Positions 43,495 to 53,181 of a stretch of DNA of 64,000 nt are shown here, one piece after another. Under the pieces are notes generated by a model. It ran no database searches, was not told where the DNA came from, and saw nothing but the letters and a program-made list of their open reading frames with translations. The stretch's first letter is position 1, and each line of letters begins with the position of its first letter. The translations under genes were made by a program, and so were the position numbers. This stretch comes from Croceibacterium xixiisoli (GTDB lineage Bacteria > Pseudomonadota > Alphaproteobacteria > Sphingomonadales > Sphingomonadaceae). The stretch covers positions 992,001 to 1,056,000 of the forward strand of contig NZ_WTYJ01000001.1 of assembly GCF_009827305.1 (NCBI RefSeq), read 5' to 3'.

Positions 43495-45882
43495 TCAGTC
43501 GGGCAGCGCATAAGCGATGACCTTGCTGCCCCGGATCGGGGATTCGCGCGCACCGCCGGCGGACACGACGATATATTGCTTACCATTGGGGGCGATGTAG
43601 CTCATCGGCGTCATCTGCGCGCCCACCGGCAGGTCTGCCTTCCAGATTTCCCGCCCGCTGGTGGTGTCGAGCGCGCGCAGGGCAAAATCCTGCGTGCCGG
43701 AATAGAAGGTCAGCCCGCTGGCCGTGGTCAGCGCACCGCCAACCGTGGGCATGCCGATCGGCAAGGGCAGGCCGACCTTCAATGTGCCGAACAGGCGGGT
43801 GTCCTTCACTGTGCCCATCGGTACCTGCCAGACGATTTTCTTCGTGTTGAGATCGATAGCGGTCATCGTGCCGAACGGCGGTTCCATGCAGGGAATGCCG
43901 AGTGGGGACATGACATTGTCGGTCTCGATCGCGAAGGGCGTGCCGGCCTGCGGGAAGATGCCAGCGCCGTGGATGCCGCCCTGCATTGTGTCGGCAATGG
44001 CGCGCGGAATCAGCTTTACATAGCGCGGGATGCGCATGTCGTTGACGATCAGCAGGCCGCGCCCTTCATCGATCGAGGCCGAACCCCAGTTCATCCCGCC
44101 GAAGGGGCTGGGGAACATCAGGCTCGTGTCCGTGCCCGGGGGGGTATACATCCCTTCATAGCGCATGGAGCGATAGCGGATGCGGCAATAGAGCTGATCG
44201 AACATGCTCACGCCCCACATCTTCGCTTCGCTCAGCGTGTCGACGCCCAATTGCGGCATGCCGACGGAGAAGGGTTGCGTCGGGGACAGGAAATCGCCGG
44301 GCGCGGCGCCCTGCGGCACGGGACGTTCCTCCACCTTCGTGATCGGCTGGCCGGTGCGGCGGTCGAGCACGAAAATCTGCCCCTGCTTGGTGGTCTGGAT
44401 CAGCGCCGGGATGGTACCGCCGCGTCCATCGGGAATGTCGTACAGCGCTGGCTGGGACGGCACGTCATAATCCCAGACATCGTGATGGACGGTCTGGAAA
44501 TGCCAGCGTTCGCGCCCGGTGGCGATATCCAGCGCCACCACGGAGGATCCGTATTTCTCGTCAAAATCGCGGCGATGGGCGCCCCAGAAATCGGGGGTGG
44601 AATTGCCCGTGGGCAGATAGATCAGCCCCAGTTCCAGATCATAGGCCGGGGTGGACCAGATGTTGGGCGTGCCCAGCGTATAGGTCTCGCCGGCCGGAGG
44701 CAGTTTGGTGACATCGGGCTTGCCCATGTCCCAGGCCCAGACCAGTTCGCCGCTGCGCGCATCGAAGGCGCGGACCACGCCGGAGGGTTCGCCGACCTTC
44801 TGCCCGTCGAAGATCCAGCCGCCAACGACGATCTTGTCCTGCATCACGGTGGGGGCCGAGGTGGGAATATACATGGCCGGCGGGGTTTCGCCGATGTCCG
44901 CATTCAGATTGACGACGCCATTGTCGCCGAAATCGGCGCAGGGCTTGCCAGTGGCGGCATCGAGTTCGATCAACCGGCCATCGATCGCATTCATGACGAT
45001 GCGGGCCTGGCAGGCGCCGCCGGTTGCCGGCGGATTGCCAACAGACTGGCCGGCAGGGGGCTGGCCGGCAGCAGGTTGGGCCTCGTAATAGGTCACGCCG
45101 CGGCAGCGCTGCCAGATCGGCGATGCGCCCTTGGCGGCGTAGCTCCACAGCAGCTTGCCGGTCTGGGCGTCCAGCGCATTGACCGTGTTGGACGGGGTGC
45201 AGCTGTAGAGCACACCGTTGGCATAGGTGGGGGTGTTCTGGTCTTCCGCCAGCGTCGCCGCGGCGGGCGCTTCGCCATAATCGAATTCCCACGCGACCTT
45301 CAGATTGCGGACATTGTCCGGCGTGATCTGATCGGCGGTGATATAGCGCGTGCCCTTGCCGGTATGGGCATATTCGCGCCATTCATTGCCGGCAGCCAGG
45401 GTTTCGGCAGAGACCTTGCCCGGCACCGCCTGGGTAAAATCATGGCGGGTGACATGCTTGGGCTGCAGCGCCAGCGCCACGGCGCCGCCCATCAGCAGCG
45501 CCGTCAGCCCGGCCATGGCCAGCGGCGCCTTGGCGCCCTGCGTCCAGCCTGGGAACCGGGGCAACAGCAACAGCAGCAGGAACGCCATGAACAGCGGCCC
45601 GCTGACCCGGGGAACCAGCGGCCAGAAATCCAGCCCGGCTTCCCACAGCGACCAGGCGATGGTCACGGCGAACAGAACGGCGAAAACGGCCGCACCGGCC
45701 AGACGCCGACGGGCGATCAGAACGCCGCTGACGATCAGGGCCAAGCCGGCGAACAGATAATACCAGGATCCGCCCAGGGTCGCGAGTTGTACGCCGCCCC
45801 ATGTGAGCGGAAGGCCCAGCAACACCAGCACCACGCCGAAGACCGCCAAAATAATGCGGCCCCTGCTTGTCGTCTTGTCCAT
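43495..45882 (-). CDS. Membrane-bound PQQ-dependent dehydrogenase (glucose/quinate/shikimate type)
   Basis: A 795-aa protein. Residues about 10-140 hold five membrane helices, the anchor that passes electrons to ubiquinone, followed by an eight-bladed propeller with repeats such as NALDAQTGKLLWSY, RAFDARSGELVWAWDMG and TAIDLNTKKIVWQVPMG, an HHDVWDYDVP segment and a C-terminal QYIVVSAGGARESP region. This matches glucose (Gcd) and quinate/shikimate (QuiA) dehydrogenases. Residues do not settle the substrate. ATG 45882 has GGGAGGGG upstream. PQQ synthesis genes are not in the window. The AraC regulator upstream is on the same strand and may control it. Confidence 0.92.
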   Translation of the reverse strand: MDKTTSRGRIILAVFGVVLVLLGLPLTWGGVQLATLGGSWYYLFAGLALIVSGVLIARRRLAGAAVFAVLFAVTIAWSLWEAGLDFWPLVPRVSGPLFMAFLLLLLLPRFPGWTQGAKAPLAMAGLTALLMGGAVALALQPKHVTRHDFTQAVPGKVSAETLAAGNEWREYAHTGKGTRYITADQITPDNVRNLKVAWEFDYGEAPAAATLAEDQNTPTYANGVLYSCTPSNTVNALDAQTGKLLWSYAAKGASPIWQRCRGVTYYEAQPAAGQPPAGQSVGNPPATGGACQARIVMNAIDGRLIELDAATGKPCADFGDNGVVNLNADIGETPPAMYIPTSAPTVMQDKIVVGGWIFDGQKVGEPSGVVRAFDARSGELVWAWDMGKPDVTKLPPAGETYTLGTPNIWSTPAYDLELGLIYLPTGNSTPDFWGAHRRDFDEKYGSSVVALDIATGRERWHFQTVHHDVWDYDVPSQPALYDIPDGRGGTIPALIQTTKQGQIFVLDRRTGQPITKVEERPVPQGAAPGDFLSPTQPFSVGMPQLGVDTLSEAKMWGVSMFDQLYCRIRYRSMRYEGMYTPPGTDTSLMFPSPFGGMNWGSASIDEGRGLLIVNDMRIPRYVKLIPRAIADTMQGGIHGAGIFPQAGTPFAIETDNVMSPLGIPCMEPPFGTMTAIDLNTKKIVWQVPMGTVKDTRLFGTLKVGLPLPIGMPTVGGALTTASGLTFYSGTQDFALRALDTTSGREIWKADLPVGAQMTPMSYIAPNGKQYIVVSAGGARESPIRGSKVIAYALPD

Positions 45883-45975
45883 CGATCCCAACCCCTCCCA
45901 AGGTTACAGGTCAAGCGGGTGGGTTACGCCAATCGGGCGGGCAATTCTTTCACCAGAGCGAAGTGGCTGTCACTT

Positions 45976-46887
45976 TTACAAAATTGGGCCGAGCGAGCGA
46001 TAGTGCCGTGGGGTGGTGCCGAACCGGTCGCGGAAACAGCGGGTGAAATAGGATGAGCTGGAAAAGCCATTGCCGAGCGCAATCTCGGTAATCGTCGTTC
46101 GGGTGCTGCTGCGCAGATCGCGCGCGGCCTGATCCAGCCGCCGGGCCAGCATCACCCCCATCGGGGTTTCGCCATGCAGGGCGAAGGCATATTGCACGGC
46201 CCGTTCGCTGACCGCCAGATGCGCCGCGATGGTGGAGGTGCGCAGATCCGGATCATGCAAATGCCGCGTAATCAGGGCCAGGGCTCGTTGGCGCAGGCCG
46301 GCATTGTCATCGCCACGCGGCGGCCGCAGCATCAGCCGCAGGAATTCGGCGAAACTCGCTTCAACGATGCCGCCGGCCTCCCGATCCAGATCGTCATCGA
46401 TCCGCAGCACGCCGTCGATCAATCCGCCGATCAGCCCGGTCGGATGCCGGGATGCGGCCATGCAGGCGGCACTGGCCACGCCGATGGGGCCGCGCAACAG
46501 GGCTTCGCCGAAATCGGCCACTAGCATGTCGTTCCCGTCCGACAATTCGATGCGGTAGTCATCGGTCGAGCGGAAGATGGCGATATCGCCCGGTGTCAGA
46601 AGGGATTCCATCCCCCCGCAGAAATTGCGGCTGGTGCCCCGGCGCTGGTAATGCAGCGTCACCCGATCGGCCCGGTCATGCCCGATGGAACGGATGATTT
46701 CCGCGCGGGAAGATTGGACGCGGGCGAATTGCACGTCGCGCAGGCCGGTGTGGCGCAGCGTTCCTTCGAAGCTGTCGCGCGGCGCCGAAACCCTGACGCC
46801 GGACCAGTTCGCGCTGGCCAGTTCATTCCACAGCTGCAGCCGCGCCGATGGCGCTGACGAGCGGGTGGAATATTGCGCGATGCCCAT
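45976..46887 (-). CDS. AraC family transcriptional regulator
   Basis: A 303-aa regulator (ATG 46887; the frame continues to 46971 without an RBS at either start). The N-terminal domain (about 20-190) looks like the AraC_binding_2 type, and the C-terminal double helix-turn-helix contains TSTIAAHLAVSERAVQYAF and TITEIALGNGFSSSSYFTRCFRD, followed by PRHYRSL. It lies 93 nt before the PQQ dehydrogenase on the same strand, so it may regulate that gene or an aromatic-alcohol response. Its divergent neighbour is the phospholipase D-like gene. Confidence 0.88.
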   Translation of the reverse strand: MGIAQYSTRSSAPSARLQLWNELASANWSGVRVSAPRDSFEGTLRHTGLRDVQFARVQSSRAEIIRSIGHDRADRVTLHYQRRGTSRNFCGGMESLLTPGDIAIFRSTDDYRIELSDGNDMLVADFGEALLRGPIGVASAACMAASRHPTGLIGGLIDGVLRIDDDLDREAGGIVEASFAEFLRLMLRPPRGDDNAGLRQRALALITRHLHDPDLRTSTIAAHLAVSERAVQYAFALHGETPMGVMLARRLDQAARDLRSSTRTTITEIALGNGFSSSSYFTRCFRDRFGTTPRHYRSLGPIL

Positions 46888-47046
46888 GGGCAGGTTTCTA
46901 CCCCAAATTTGCCGCAGGTGCAGCCGCGATGATGGATAAGGCGAATGTTCCGATGCTGTCTGGCGGAACACCGTTCATGGCGATAGGGGCTGCAGGACGG
47001 TTCGCCTGCTATCGCGGCAAAGACTCAGGGAAAACGACGGGACCCC

Positions 47047-48531
47047 ATGCTTGAACCCATTCTTGTGCCCGGCCGCAATTGCTGGCGGATCGAAAAATGC
47101 GATCGGGCATCGGTAATCGTCGATGCCGCAGATTATTATCACCTCGCGCGGGAAGCGATGATGGCGGCGGATCAGCGGATCCTGGTGATCGGCTGGGATT
47201 TCGACACCCGCATTTGCCTGGAACCGGACGAGGGCAAGGCCGGCGACACGCTGGGGGAATTCTTCCTCTCGCTGGTGCGCAAGAAGCCGACGCTGCAGAT
47301 CGATATCCTGAAGTGGAGCTTCGGGGCAAAGAAGCAGCTGTGGCGGCCGCGCGCGGCATGGCTGCTGTGGAAATGGCAGCGGACCAAGGCCATCGATTTC
47401 CGCTTCGATAGTGCGCACCCCCCGGGTTGCAGCCATCACCAGAAGATCGTGGTGATGGATGAAAGTCTGGCCGTATGCGGCGGGATCGACATGTCGACCC
47501 GGCGGTGGGACACATCCGACCACGCCGACGATGATCCCCGGCGGGTGATGCCGGACGGCAAGCCCTATGCGCCCTGGCACGATGTGACCATGATGCTGGA
47601 AGGGCCGGTCGCATCCGCTTTGGCCGAATTGGGCGGCGATCGCTGGCGCGCGGCGACCAAGGACAGCCTGCCCCCGATCGAACCGACCGACAAAAGCCTG
47701 TGGCCCGACGATCTGACCGAACACTTCACCGATGTGTCGGTCGGCATTGCGCGGACGCGCGCCGAACATCAGGATCTGAGCGAGATCCGGGAGATCGAGG
47801 CGCTCTATCTCGACATGATCGCTGCGGCGAAGCGGTTCATCTATATCGAGAACCAGTATCTGACGTCCGGCAAGATTTCCGCCGCCATCGCCAAGCGGCT
47901 GGCTGAAGAAAACCCACCCGAATTCGTGCTGGTGATGCCACGTACGGCCGATGGCTGGCTGGAACAGCGGGCCATGGATGCGGCGCGGGTAAAGCTGGCG
48001 CGGGAGATCGAGAAGGTCGATCCGGACAACCGGTTCTGCATCTATGTGCCGGTCACGAAGAAGGGCGATGACATTTATGTCCACGCCAAGGTTTCGATCG
48101 TCGACGACCGGTTCCTGCGCGTGGGATCATCCAACCTCAACAACCGGTCTCTGGGGCTGGACAGCGAATGCGACGTGATCATCGATGCCGCGCTGGAAGA
48201 CAACCGTGATACGCCCGAACAGATTGCGCGGCTGCGCATCCGCCTGCTGGCCGAACATTTGGATGTGGAGCCGGACGTGTTCGAACAGGAATTCGCGCGT
48301 CAGGGCGAATCGCTGATCCGCACGATCGAGGCGCTGCGGCATTCGGGCAAGACGCTGGATCTGCTCGATCTGATCAAGCCGGGTCCGTTCGACAGCTTCA
48401 TCGCGGAAAATGAACTGCTCGATCCTGAAAGTGCAAATGGCTTCCTCGATCCGATCAGCGAACGCGGCCTGAGCAAGCGCTGGCGGCAGGGACTGCGCTG
48501 GGTCCGGCGCAGGACGCGCCGGGGGAAGTAA
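47047..48531 (+). CDS. Phospholipase D-like protein
   Basis: A 494-aa protein with two HKD motifs: HHQKIVVMD (His131, Lys133, Asp138) and VHAKVSIVDD (His346, Lys348, Asp353), each followed by the G-G/S-x-N-type residues (GGIDMS and GSSNLNNRS). The layout matches bacterial phospholipase D enzymes that hydrolyse or transphosphatidylate phospholipids. No signal peptide or membrane helix is seen. An IENQYLTSG segment lies between the motifs. The basic C-terminus (RRRTRRGK) may bind membranes. ATG 47047 follows AAACGACGGGACCCC. It is divergent from the AraC gene; 46888-47046 is their shared control region. Confidence 0.93.
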   Translation: MLEPILVPGRNCWRIEKCDRASVIVDAADYYHLAREAMMAADQRILVIGWDFDTRICLEPDEGKAGDTLGEFFLSLVRKKPTLQIDILKWSFGAKKQLWRPRAAWLLWKWQRTKAIDFRFDSAHPPGCSHHQKIVVMDESLAVCGGIDMSTRRWDTSDHADDDPRRVMPDGKPYAPWHDVTMMLEGPVASALAELGGDRWRAATKDSLPPIEPTDKSLWPDDLTEHFTDVSVGIARTRAEHQDLSEIREIEALYLDMIAAAKRFIYIENQYLTSGKISAAIAKRLAEENPPEFVLVMPRTADGWLEQRAMDAARVKLAREIEKVDPDNRFCIYVPVTKKGDDIYVHAKVSIVDDRFLRVGSSNLNNRSLGLDSECDVIIDAALEDNRDTPEQIARLRIRLLAEHLDVEPDVFEQEFARQGESLIRTIEALRHSGKTLDLLDLIKPGPFDSFIAENELLDPESANGFLDPISERGLSKRWRQGLRWVRRRTRRGK

Positions 48532-48537
48532 GGACTT

Positions 48538-48574
48538 CGGATCGCGGGGCCTCATGATTTGGCCCCGTGATCCG
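48538..48574. terminator. Hairpin between convergent PLD and efflux genes
   Basis: CGGATC-G-CGGGGCC (48538-48551) pairs with GGCCCCG-T-GATCCG (48561-48574), one mismatch, with a 9-nt loop. It lies between two convergent stops, so a bidirectional terminator is likely; T-tracts are weak. Confidence 0.65.
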
Positions 48575-48590
48575 CCAATCTCGTGTGCGA

Positions 48591-49982
48591 TTATTCGCCT
48601 TCGGGCGCCGTGCCGAGCGCGCGATAGAGCGCGACGCGGTTGTTGACCGCCGCCAGATCGATCTCAACCTCGCGACGCCGGGCAGTATAAAGGCTGCGCT
48701 GGGCGTCGAGATTGGCGAGGAAGCTGTCGATGCCGCCGCGATAACGCGCTTCGGTCAGGCGGGCGGTGTCTGCCGCCGCTTCGCTGTTGACCTGGGCGGT
48801 GCGCAGCCGTTCGGCGATTGTGCCCTGCACGGCCAGCGCATCGGCCACCTGGCGGAATGCGGTCTGGATCGCGCGTTCATAGGTGGCGAGCGCGGCATCG
48901 CGCTGCGCTTCGGTCAGATCCACGCCGGCACCACGGGCGCCGCCGTCGAACAGCGGCTGGCTGGCGCTGGCCCCGCCCGAAGCACGGAACTGGTCGCCGC
49001 TGAACAGGCTGCCCAGCGCATCGCTGGTGAAGCCGAGCAGGCCGGTCAGCGAGATGGTGGGGAACAGCCGGGCGCGGGCCGCGCCGATATCGGCATGGGT
49101 GGCGCGCAGGCGGTATTCCGCCTCGATAATGTCCGGACGGCGCAGCAACACCTGCGAACTGGTGCCGGCGGGCAGGGTGGCGATCGAGGCGGTGACTTCG
49201 GCCAGGCTGCGCGGCAGCAGGGCGCGATCGAAATCGGCACCGACAAGCAAGCGGACGAGGTTTTCATCCTGCGCCAATGCGGTTGTCTGCACGGCCAGAT
49301 CGGCCTCGGCCGTGGCCAGGATTTGTTCCGCCTGGCGCACATCGGTGCGCGGGGCGATCCCGCCCTGCAGCCGGACACGGGTCAGTTCCAGGCTGCGGCG
49401 GGCGTTTTCCGCCGTATCACGCGCGACGGCCAGCAATTCCTGATCGGCGGCATAGTTGGACCAGGCGGCCGCCAGATCGGATACCAAAGTGATGCGTACG
49501 GCGCGGGCGGCGGCTTCGGTCGCCAGTGCCCGATCACGCGCGGCGGCGGTAGTGTTGGCCAGCCGCCCGAACAGATCGAGTTCGAAGGCAGGCATATTGC
49601 CCAGCACGCTGAAGCTCTGCCCATTGCCGACGCCGCCTTCGCTGAAATCAGCCGAACCGGTGGCGTTGAACTGCGGCAATTGCCCGGCGCGGGCCACGCG
49701 TGCGCTGGCGCGGGCAGCCGCTATATTCGCGGCGGCGATGCGCAGGTCGCGGTTGTTGGCGATGGCCTGTTCCGCCAGCGAGAGCAGGCGCGGATCGCGG
49801 AACACATCGGTGTATTTGACCACCGGCAGCGCGCTTTCGCTCTGCTGCAGATAGGCATCGCCCACCGGCCAGGATTCCGGCACCGGTGCCGCAGGTGCGA
49901 CATAGGGCGGGGCCATGGAACAACCTGCCAGCAGGGCAGCCAGCACGACGGGCGGCAGGTGGCGGAACATCCGGCTGCGCAT
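48591..49982 (-). CDS. RND efflux outer membrane factor, NodT/OprM family lipoprotein
   Basis: A 463-aa protein with a lipobox (LAALLAGC) and two repeats of the TolC/OprM coiled-coil barrel: EAQRDAALATYERAIQTAF near residue 365 and the matching LARAGQLPQFNATGS near 100, with conserved ETGYRGGIDSF-like residues (RLTEARYRGGIDSF). It forms the outer membrane exit duct. ATG 49982 overlaps the pump stop by one base (TGATG). It closes the three-gene adaptor-pump-duct operon. Confidence 0.94.
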   Translation of the reverse strand: MRSRMFRHLPPVVLAALLAGCSMAPPYVAPAAPVPESWPVGDAYLQQSESALPVVKYTDVFRDPRLLSLAEQAIANNRDLRIAAANIAAARASARVARAGQLPQFNATGSADFSEGGVGNGQSFSVLGNMPAFELDLFGRLANTTAAARDRALATEAAARAVRITLVSDLAAAWSNYAADQELLAVARDTAENARRSLELTRVRLQGGIAPRTDVRQAEQILATAEADLAVQTTALAQDENLVRLLVGADFDRALLPRSLAEVTASIATLPAGTSSQVLLRRPDIIEAEYRLRATHADIGAARARLFPTISLTGLLGFTSDALGSLFSGDQFRASGGASASQPLFDGGARGAGVDLTEAQRDAALATYERAIQTAFRQVADALAVQGTIAERLRTAQVNSEAAADTARLTEARYRGGIDSFLANLDAQRSLYTARRREVEIDLAAVNNRVALYRALGTAPEGE

Positions 49983-52900
49983 CACGCGGCCCCTTCCGGA
50001 GCAGGCTCGGCCGGAGCATGGTCGTCCTTTTCGTCCAGATGCAGCTTGCGCTTGGCGGCGGCCAGGCCGTCACGCACGCCCCGGCGCACAAGCACGAAGA
50101 ACAGCGGGATGTAGAAGATTGCCAGCAGCGTTGCCGTCAGCATGCCGCCGATGACGGAGGTGCCGATGGCGATCTGGCTGTTGGCGCCGGCGCCGGTGGC
50201 AATGGCCAGCGGCAGCACGCCGAAGATGAAGGCGAAGCTGGTCATCAGGATCGGCCGCAGACGGATGCGCGCCGCTTCGAGCGCGGCATCGATCACCCGC
50301 GCGCCGCGTTTTTCGGCCTGTTCGGCAAATTCGATCATCAGAATGGCGTTCTTGGCGGCAAGGCCCATGGTGGTGAGCAGCCCGATCTGGAGATAGATAT
50401 CGTTCTGCAATCCGCGCAGCGTCACGGCAAACACCGCCCCGACCAGGCCGAGCGGAATGACCAGCAGCACCGCGAACGGGATCGACCAGCTTTCATACAG
50501 CGCCGCAAGGCACAGGAACACGACCAGCAGCGACAGCCCATAGAGCACGGGCGCCTGGCCGGATGACAGGCGTTCTTCGAAGGACGCGCCCGACCAGGCC
50601 GCGCTGGTGCCTTCGACCTGACGGGTCAGTTCCTCGATCCGGTCCATCGCTTCGCCGGAACTGACGCCGGCCGCAGGCTGGCCGTTGATCTGATAGGCGG
50701 GCAGGCCCTGGAAGCGGGAAAGCGCGGTCGGCCCGGTCTGCCAGCTGGTCTTGGCGAAGGAAGAGAACGGCGCCATCTGCCCGCTGGAGGTGCGCACGAA
50801 CCACTGGCCCAGATCTTCCGGGCGTGAGCGATAGGGGGCATCGCCCTGCACGAACACGCGCTTGATCCGGCCGTTTTCGATATAGTCACCGATGTAGCGG
50901 CCACCCCAGGCGGTGGACAGGGTGGAGTTTACGTCGCTGATCGACAGGCCATAGGCGGTCAGCCGTTCGAAATCCGTATCGATGCGCAGCGTCGGCTGAT
51001 CGGGCATTTCGTTCGGGCGGACATTGGCGAGCATCGGGTCATTGCTGGCCAGTTCGATCAACTTGTCTCGCGCGGCGGCGAATTCGGCCTGCGACATGCC
51101 GGTACTGTTGAGGAATTGCAGAGAGAAGCCGGTGGTATCGCCCAGGCCGCGCACGGCGCCCGGAACCAGAGCGAAGACCTGCGCATCACGCAGCCCGCGC
51201 AGGGCGGAGCTGGTGCGATCGGCGATGGCGGCAGCGGTGTTTTCCTGCCCCTTGCGATCATCCCAATGCTTGAGGTTGACGAAGCCCTGACCCGAATTCT
51301 GCCCTGTGCCGCCACCGGCGACCAGGAAGATGGAATCGGCGTTCTTCGCTTCGTTTTCGGTCAGATATTTGGAAATCGCATCGCGCACTTCCAGCGTGCG
51401 GGCTTCCGTCGCGCCGGCAGGCAGGCGGTATTGCACCATCACGCGGCCCTGGTCTTCGCCTGGGATGAAGCCGCCGGGAATGCGTACGAACAGTCCGACC
51501 AGCAGCGCCAGAGCCAGAACATAGATGGTGAGGAACAGCCATTTGCGGTTAACAACGGTGCTGACCGAACGGACATAACGCTCTGTGATCTTGTCGAACG
51601 CGTTGTTGAACCCGTCCTTCGCCTGCTGCAGCTTGGTGCCAATCCAGGTGCGGTGGTGGACTTCACCATGATGGGGCGGTTTCAGCAGCGCGGCGGTCAG
51701 CGCCGGGCTGAGGATCAGCGCCACCAGCACCGACAGGATCATCGCGGTGATGATGGTGAGGGAGAACTGGCGATAGATCACCCCGGTCGACCCACCGAAG
51801 AAGGCCATGGGCAGGAACACCGCCGAGAGCACCAGACCGATGGCGATCAGCGCCACCTGCAGTTCGGCCATGGATTTGATCGTCGCTTCGCGCGCGGTCA
51901 TTCCCGGGTTTTCATGCATCAGGCGTTCGACGTTTTCGACCACGACGATCGCATCATCGACCAGCAGGCCGATGGCGATCACCAGCCCGAACAGGGTGAG
52001 CGTATTGACCGAGAAGCCAGCAAAATAGAGCACCGCAAAAGTGCCGAGCAGCACCACCGGCACGGCGATCGCGGGGATCAGCGTGGCGCGCCAGCTCTGC
52101 AGGAAGACGAACATCACGATGACGACCAGCACCACCGCTTCGAGCAGCGCGGACACCACCTGTTTAACCGACAGACGGATGAAGGCAGTCGAGTCATTGG
52201 CGTAAGCGTAATCCAGCCCTTCGGGCAGGTTTTCGCTGAGCTCTTCCATCTTGGCCTTCACCGCCTCAGCCGTACGCAGTGCGTCGGCGCCGGGGGTGAG
52301 GGAGATGGCCATGCCGGCACTGGGGTGCCGGTTCATCTGCATGATATTGTTGTAGCTTTGCGCGCCCACTTCGACGCGGGCGATATCCTTCACCCGCACC
52401 ACCGAACCGTCGGACTGCGTCTTGAGCAGGATATTGCGGAACTGATCCGCCGTTTGCAGCCGCGCCTGCGAGGTCACCGTGGCGTTGAGCAACTGTTCCC
52501 CGCCTGAGGGCTGTCCACCGATTTCGCCAGCGGCGACTTCGGTGTTCTGGTTGTTGATGGCGGTGATGACATCGGCGGGAACCAAGGAGAAGGCGGCCAG
52601 CTTGTGCGGATCGAGCCAGATGCGCATGGCATGCTGCGAACCGAACACATTGACGTCGCCCACGCCATCCACGCGCGACAGCGTGTCCTGAATATTGGAC
52701 ACCAGATAATCGGCCACATCTTGGTGCGAACGGGTGTTGGTGGTGTCGAACACCCCGACCATCAGCAGCGTGTCGGGGTTGGATTTGGTGACCTGCACGC
52801 CCTGGCGCTGCACATCCTGCGGCAGTCGGGGCAGCGCCTGCTGGATGCGGTTCTGCACCTGCACCTGGGCTATGTCCGGATCAGTGCCCTTGGAGAAGGT

Positions 52901-53176
52901 GACCGAAATGCTCGCGCCGCCGCGCGAATTGGAATTGGAACTGAAATAGAGCAGGCCGTCGATGCCGGTCAGTTGCTGTTCCAGCACCTGCGTCACGCTG
53001 TTTTCAACGGTTTCGGCCGATGCGCCGGGGTAGCTGGCGCGCACATTGACCTGCGCCGGGGCGATATCGGGATATTGTTCGATCGGCAGCGATGTCAGCG
53101 CGCCGACGCCGCACAGCATCACGATGATCGCCAGCACCCATGCGAAAATCGGCCGTTCAATGAATATGCGTGACAT
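49982..53176 (-). CDS. RND multidrug efflux pump, HAE1 family
   Basis: A 1064-aa inner membrane pump with 12 predicted helices and two large periplasmic loops. RND markers: FAWVLAIIVMLCGVGALTSL at the start, GIDGLLYFSSNS in the first loop, LGTFAVLYFAGFSVNTLTLFG and GLLVDDAIVVVENVER (helix 4 with the proton-relay Asp pair), and LTTMGLAAKNAILMIEFAE (helix 10). The sequence is AcrB/MexB-like, with the hydrophobe/amphiphile export signature. It pumps drugs, solvents or aromatics out using proton flow. The adaptor ends 5 nt before its start. Confidence 0.95.
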   Translation of the reverse strand: MSRIFIERPIFAWVLAIIVMLCGVGALTSLPIEQYPDIAPAQVNVRASYPGASAETVENSVTQVLEQQLTGIDGLLYFSSNSNSRGGASISVTFSKGTDPDIAQVQVQNRIQQALPRLPQDVQRQGVQVTKSNPDTLLMVGVFDTTNTRSHQDVADYLVSNIQDTLSRVDGVGDVNVFGSQHAMRIWLDPHKLAAFSLVPADVITAINNQNTEVAAGEIGGQPSGGEQLLNATVTSQARLQTADQFRNILLKTQSDGSVVRVKDIARVEVGAQSYNNIMQMNRHPSAGMAISLTPGADALRTAEAVKAKMEELSENLPEGLDYAYANDSTAFIRLSVKQVVSALLEAVVLVVIVMFVFLQSWRATLIPAIAVPVVLLGTFAVLYFAGFSVNTLTLFGLVIAIGLLVDDAIVVVENVERLMHENPGMTAREATIKSMAELQVALIAIGLVLSAVFLPMAFFGGSTGVIYRQFSLTIITAMILSVLVALILSPALTAALLKPPHHGEVHHRTWIGTKLQQAKDGFNNAFDKITERYVRSVSTVVNRKWLFLTIYVLALALLVGLFVRIPGGFIPGEDQGRVMVQYRLPAGATEARTLEVRDAISKYLTENEAKNADSIFLVAGGGTGQNSGQGFVNLKHWDDRKGQENTAAAIADRTSSALRGLRDAQVFALVPGAVRGLGDTTGFSLQFLNSTGMSQAEFAAARDKLIELASNDPMLANVRPNEMPDQPTLRIDTDFERLTAYGLSISDVNSTLSTAWGGRYIGDYIENGRIKRVFVQGDAPYRSRPEDLGQWFVRTSSGQMAPFSSFAKTSWQTGPTALSRFQGLPAYQINGQPAAGVSSGEAMDRIEELTRQVEGTSAAWSGASFEERLSSGQAPVLYGLSLLVVFLCLAALYESWSIPFAVLLVIPLGLVGAVFAVTLRGLQNDIYLQIGLLTTMGLAAKNAILMIEFAEQAEKRGARVIDAALEAARIRLRPILMTSFAFIFGVLPLAIATGAGANSQIAIGTSVIGGMLTATLLAIFYIPLFFVLVRRGVRDGLAAAKRKLHLDEKDDHAPAEPAPEGAA

Positions 53177-53181
53177 GCCGC

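Noticed and set aside
43576-46056. 826-codon plus-strand frame opposite the PQQ dehydrogenase
   Set aside because: No signal, domain or RBS; its length comes from codon bias of the real minus-strand gene.
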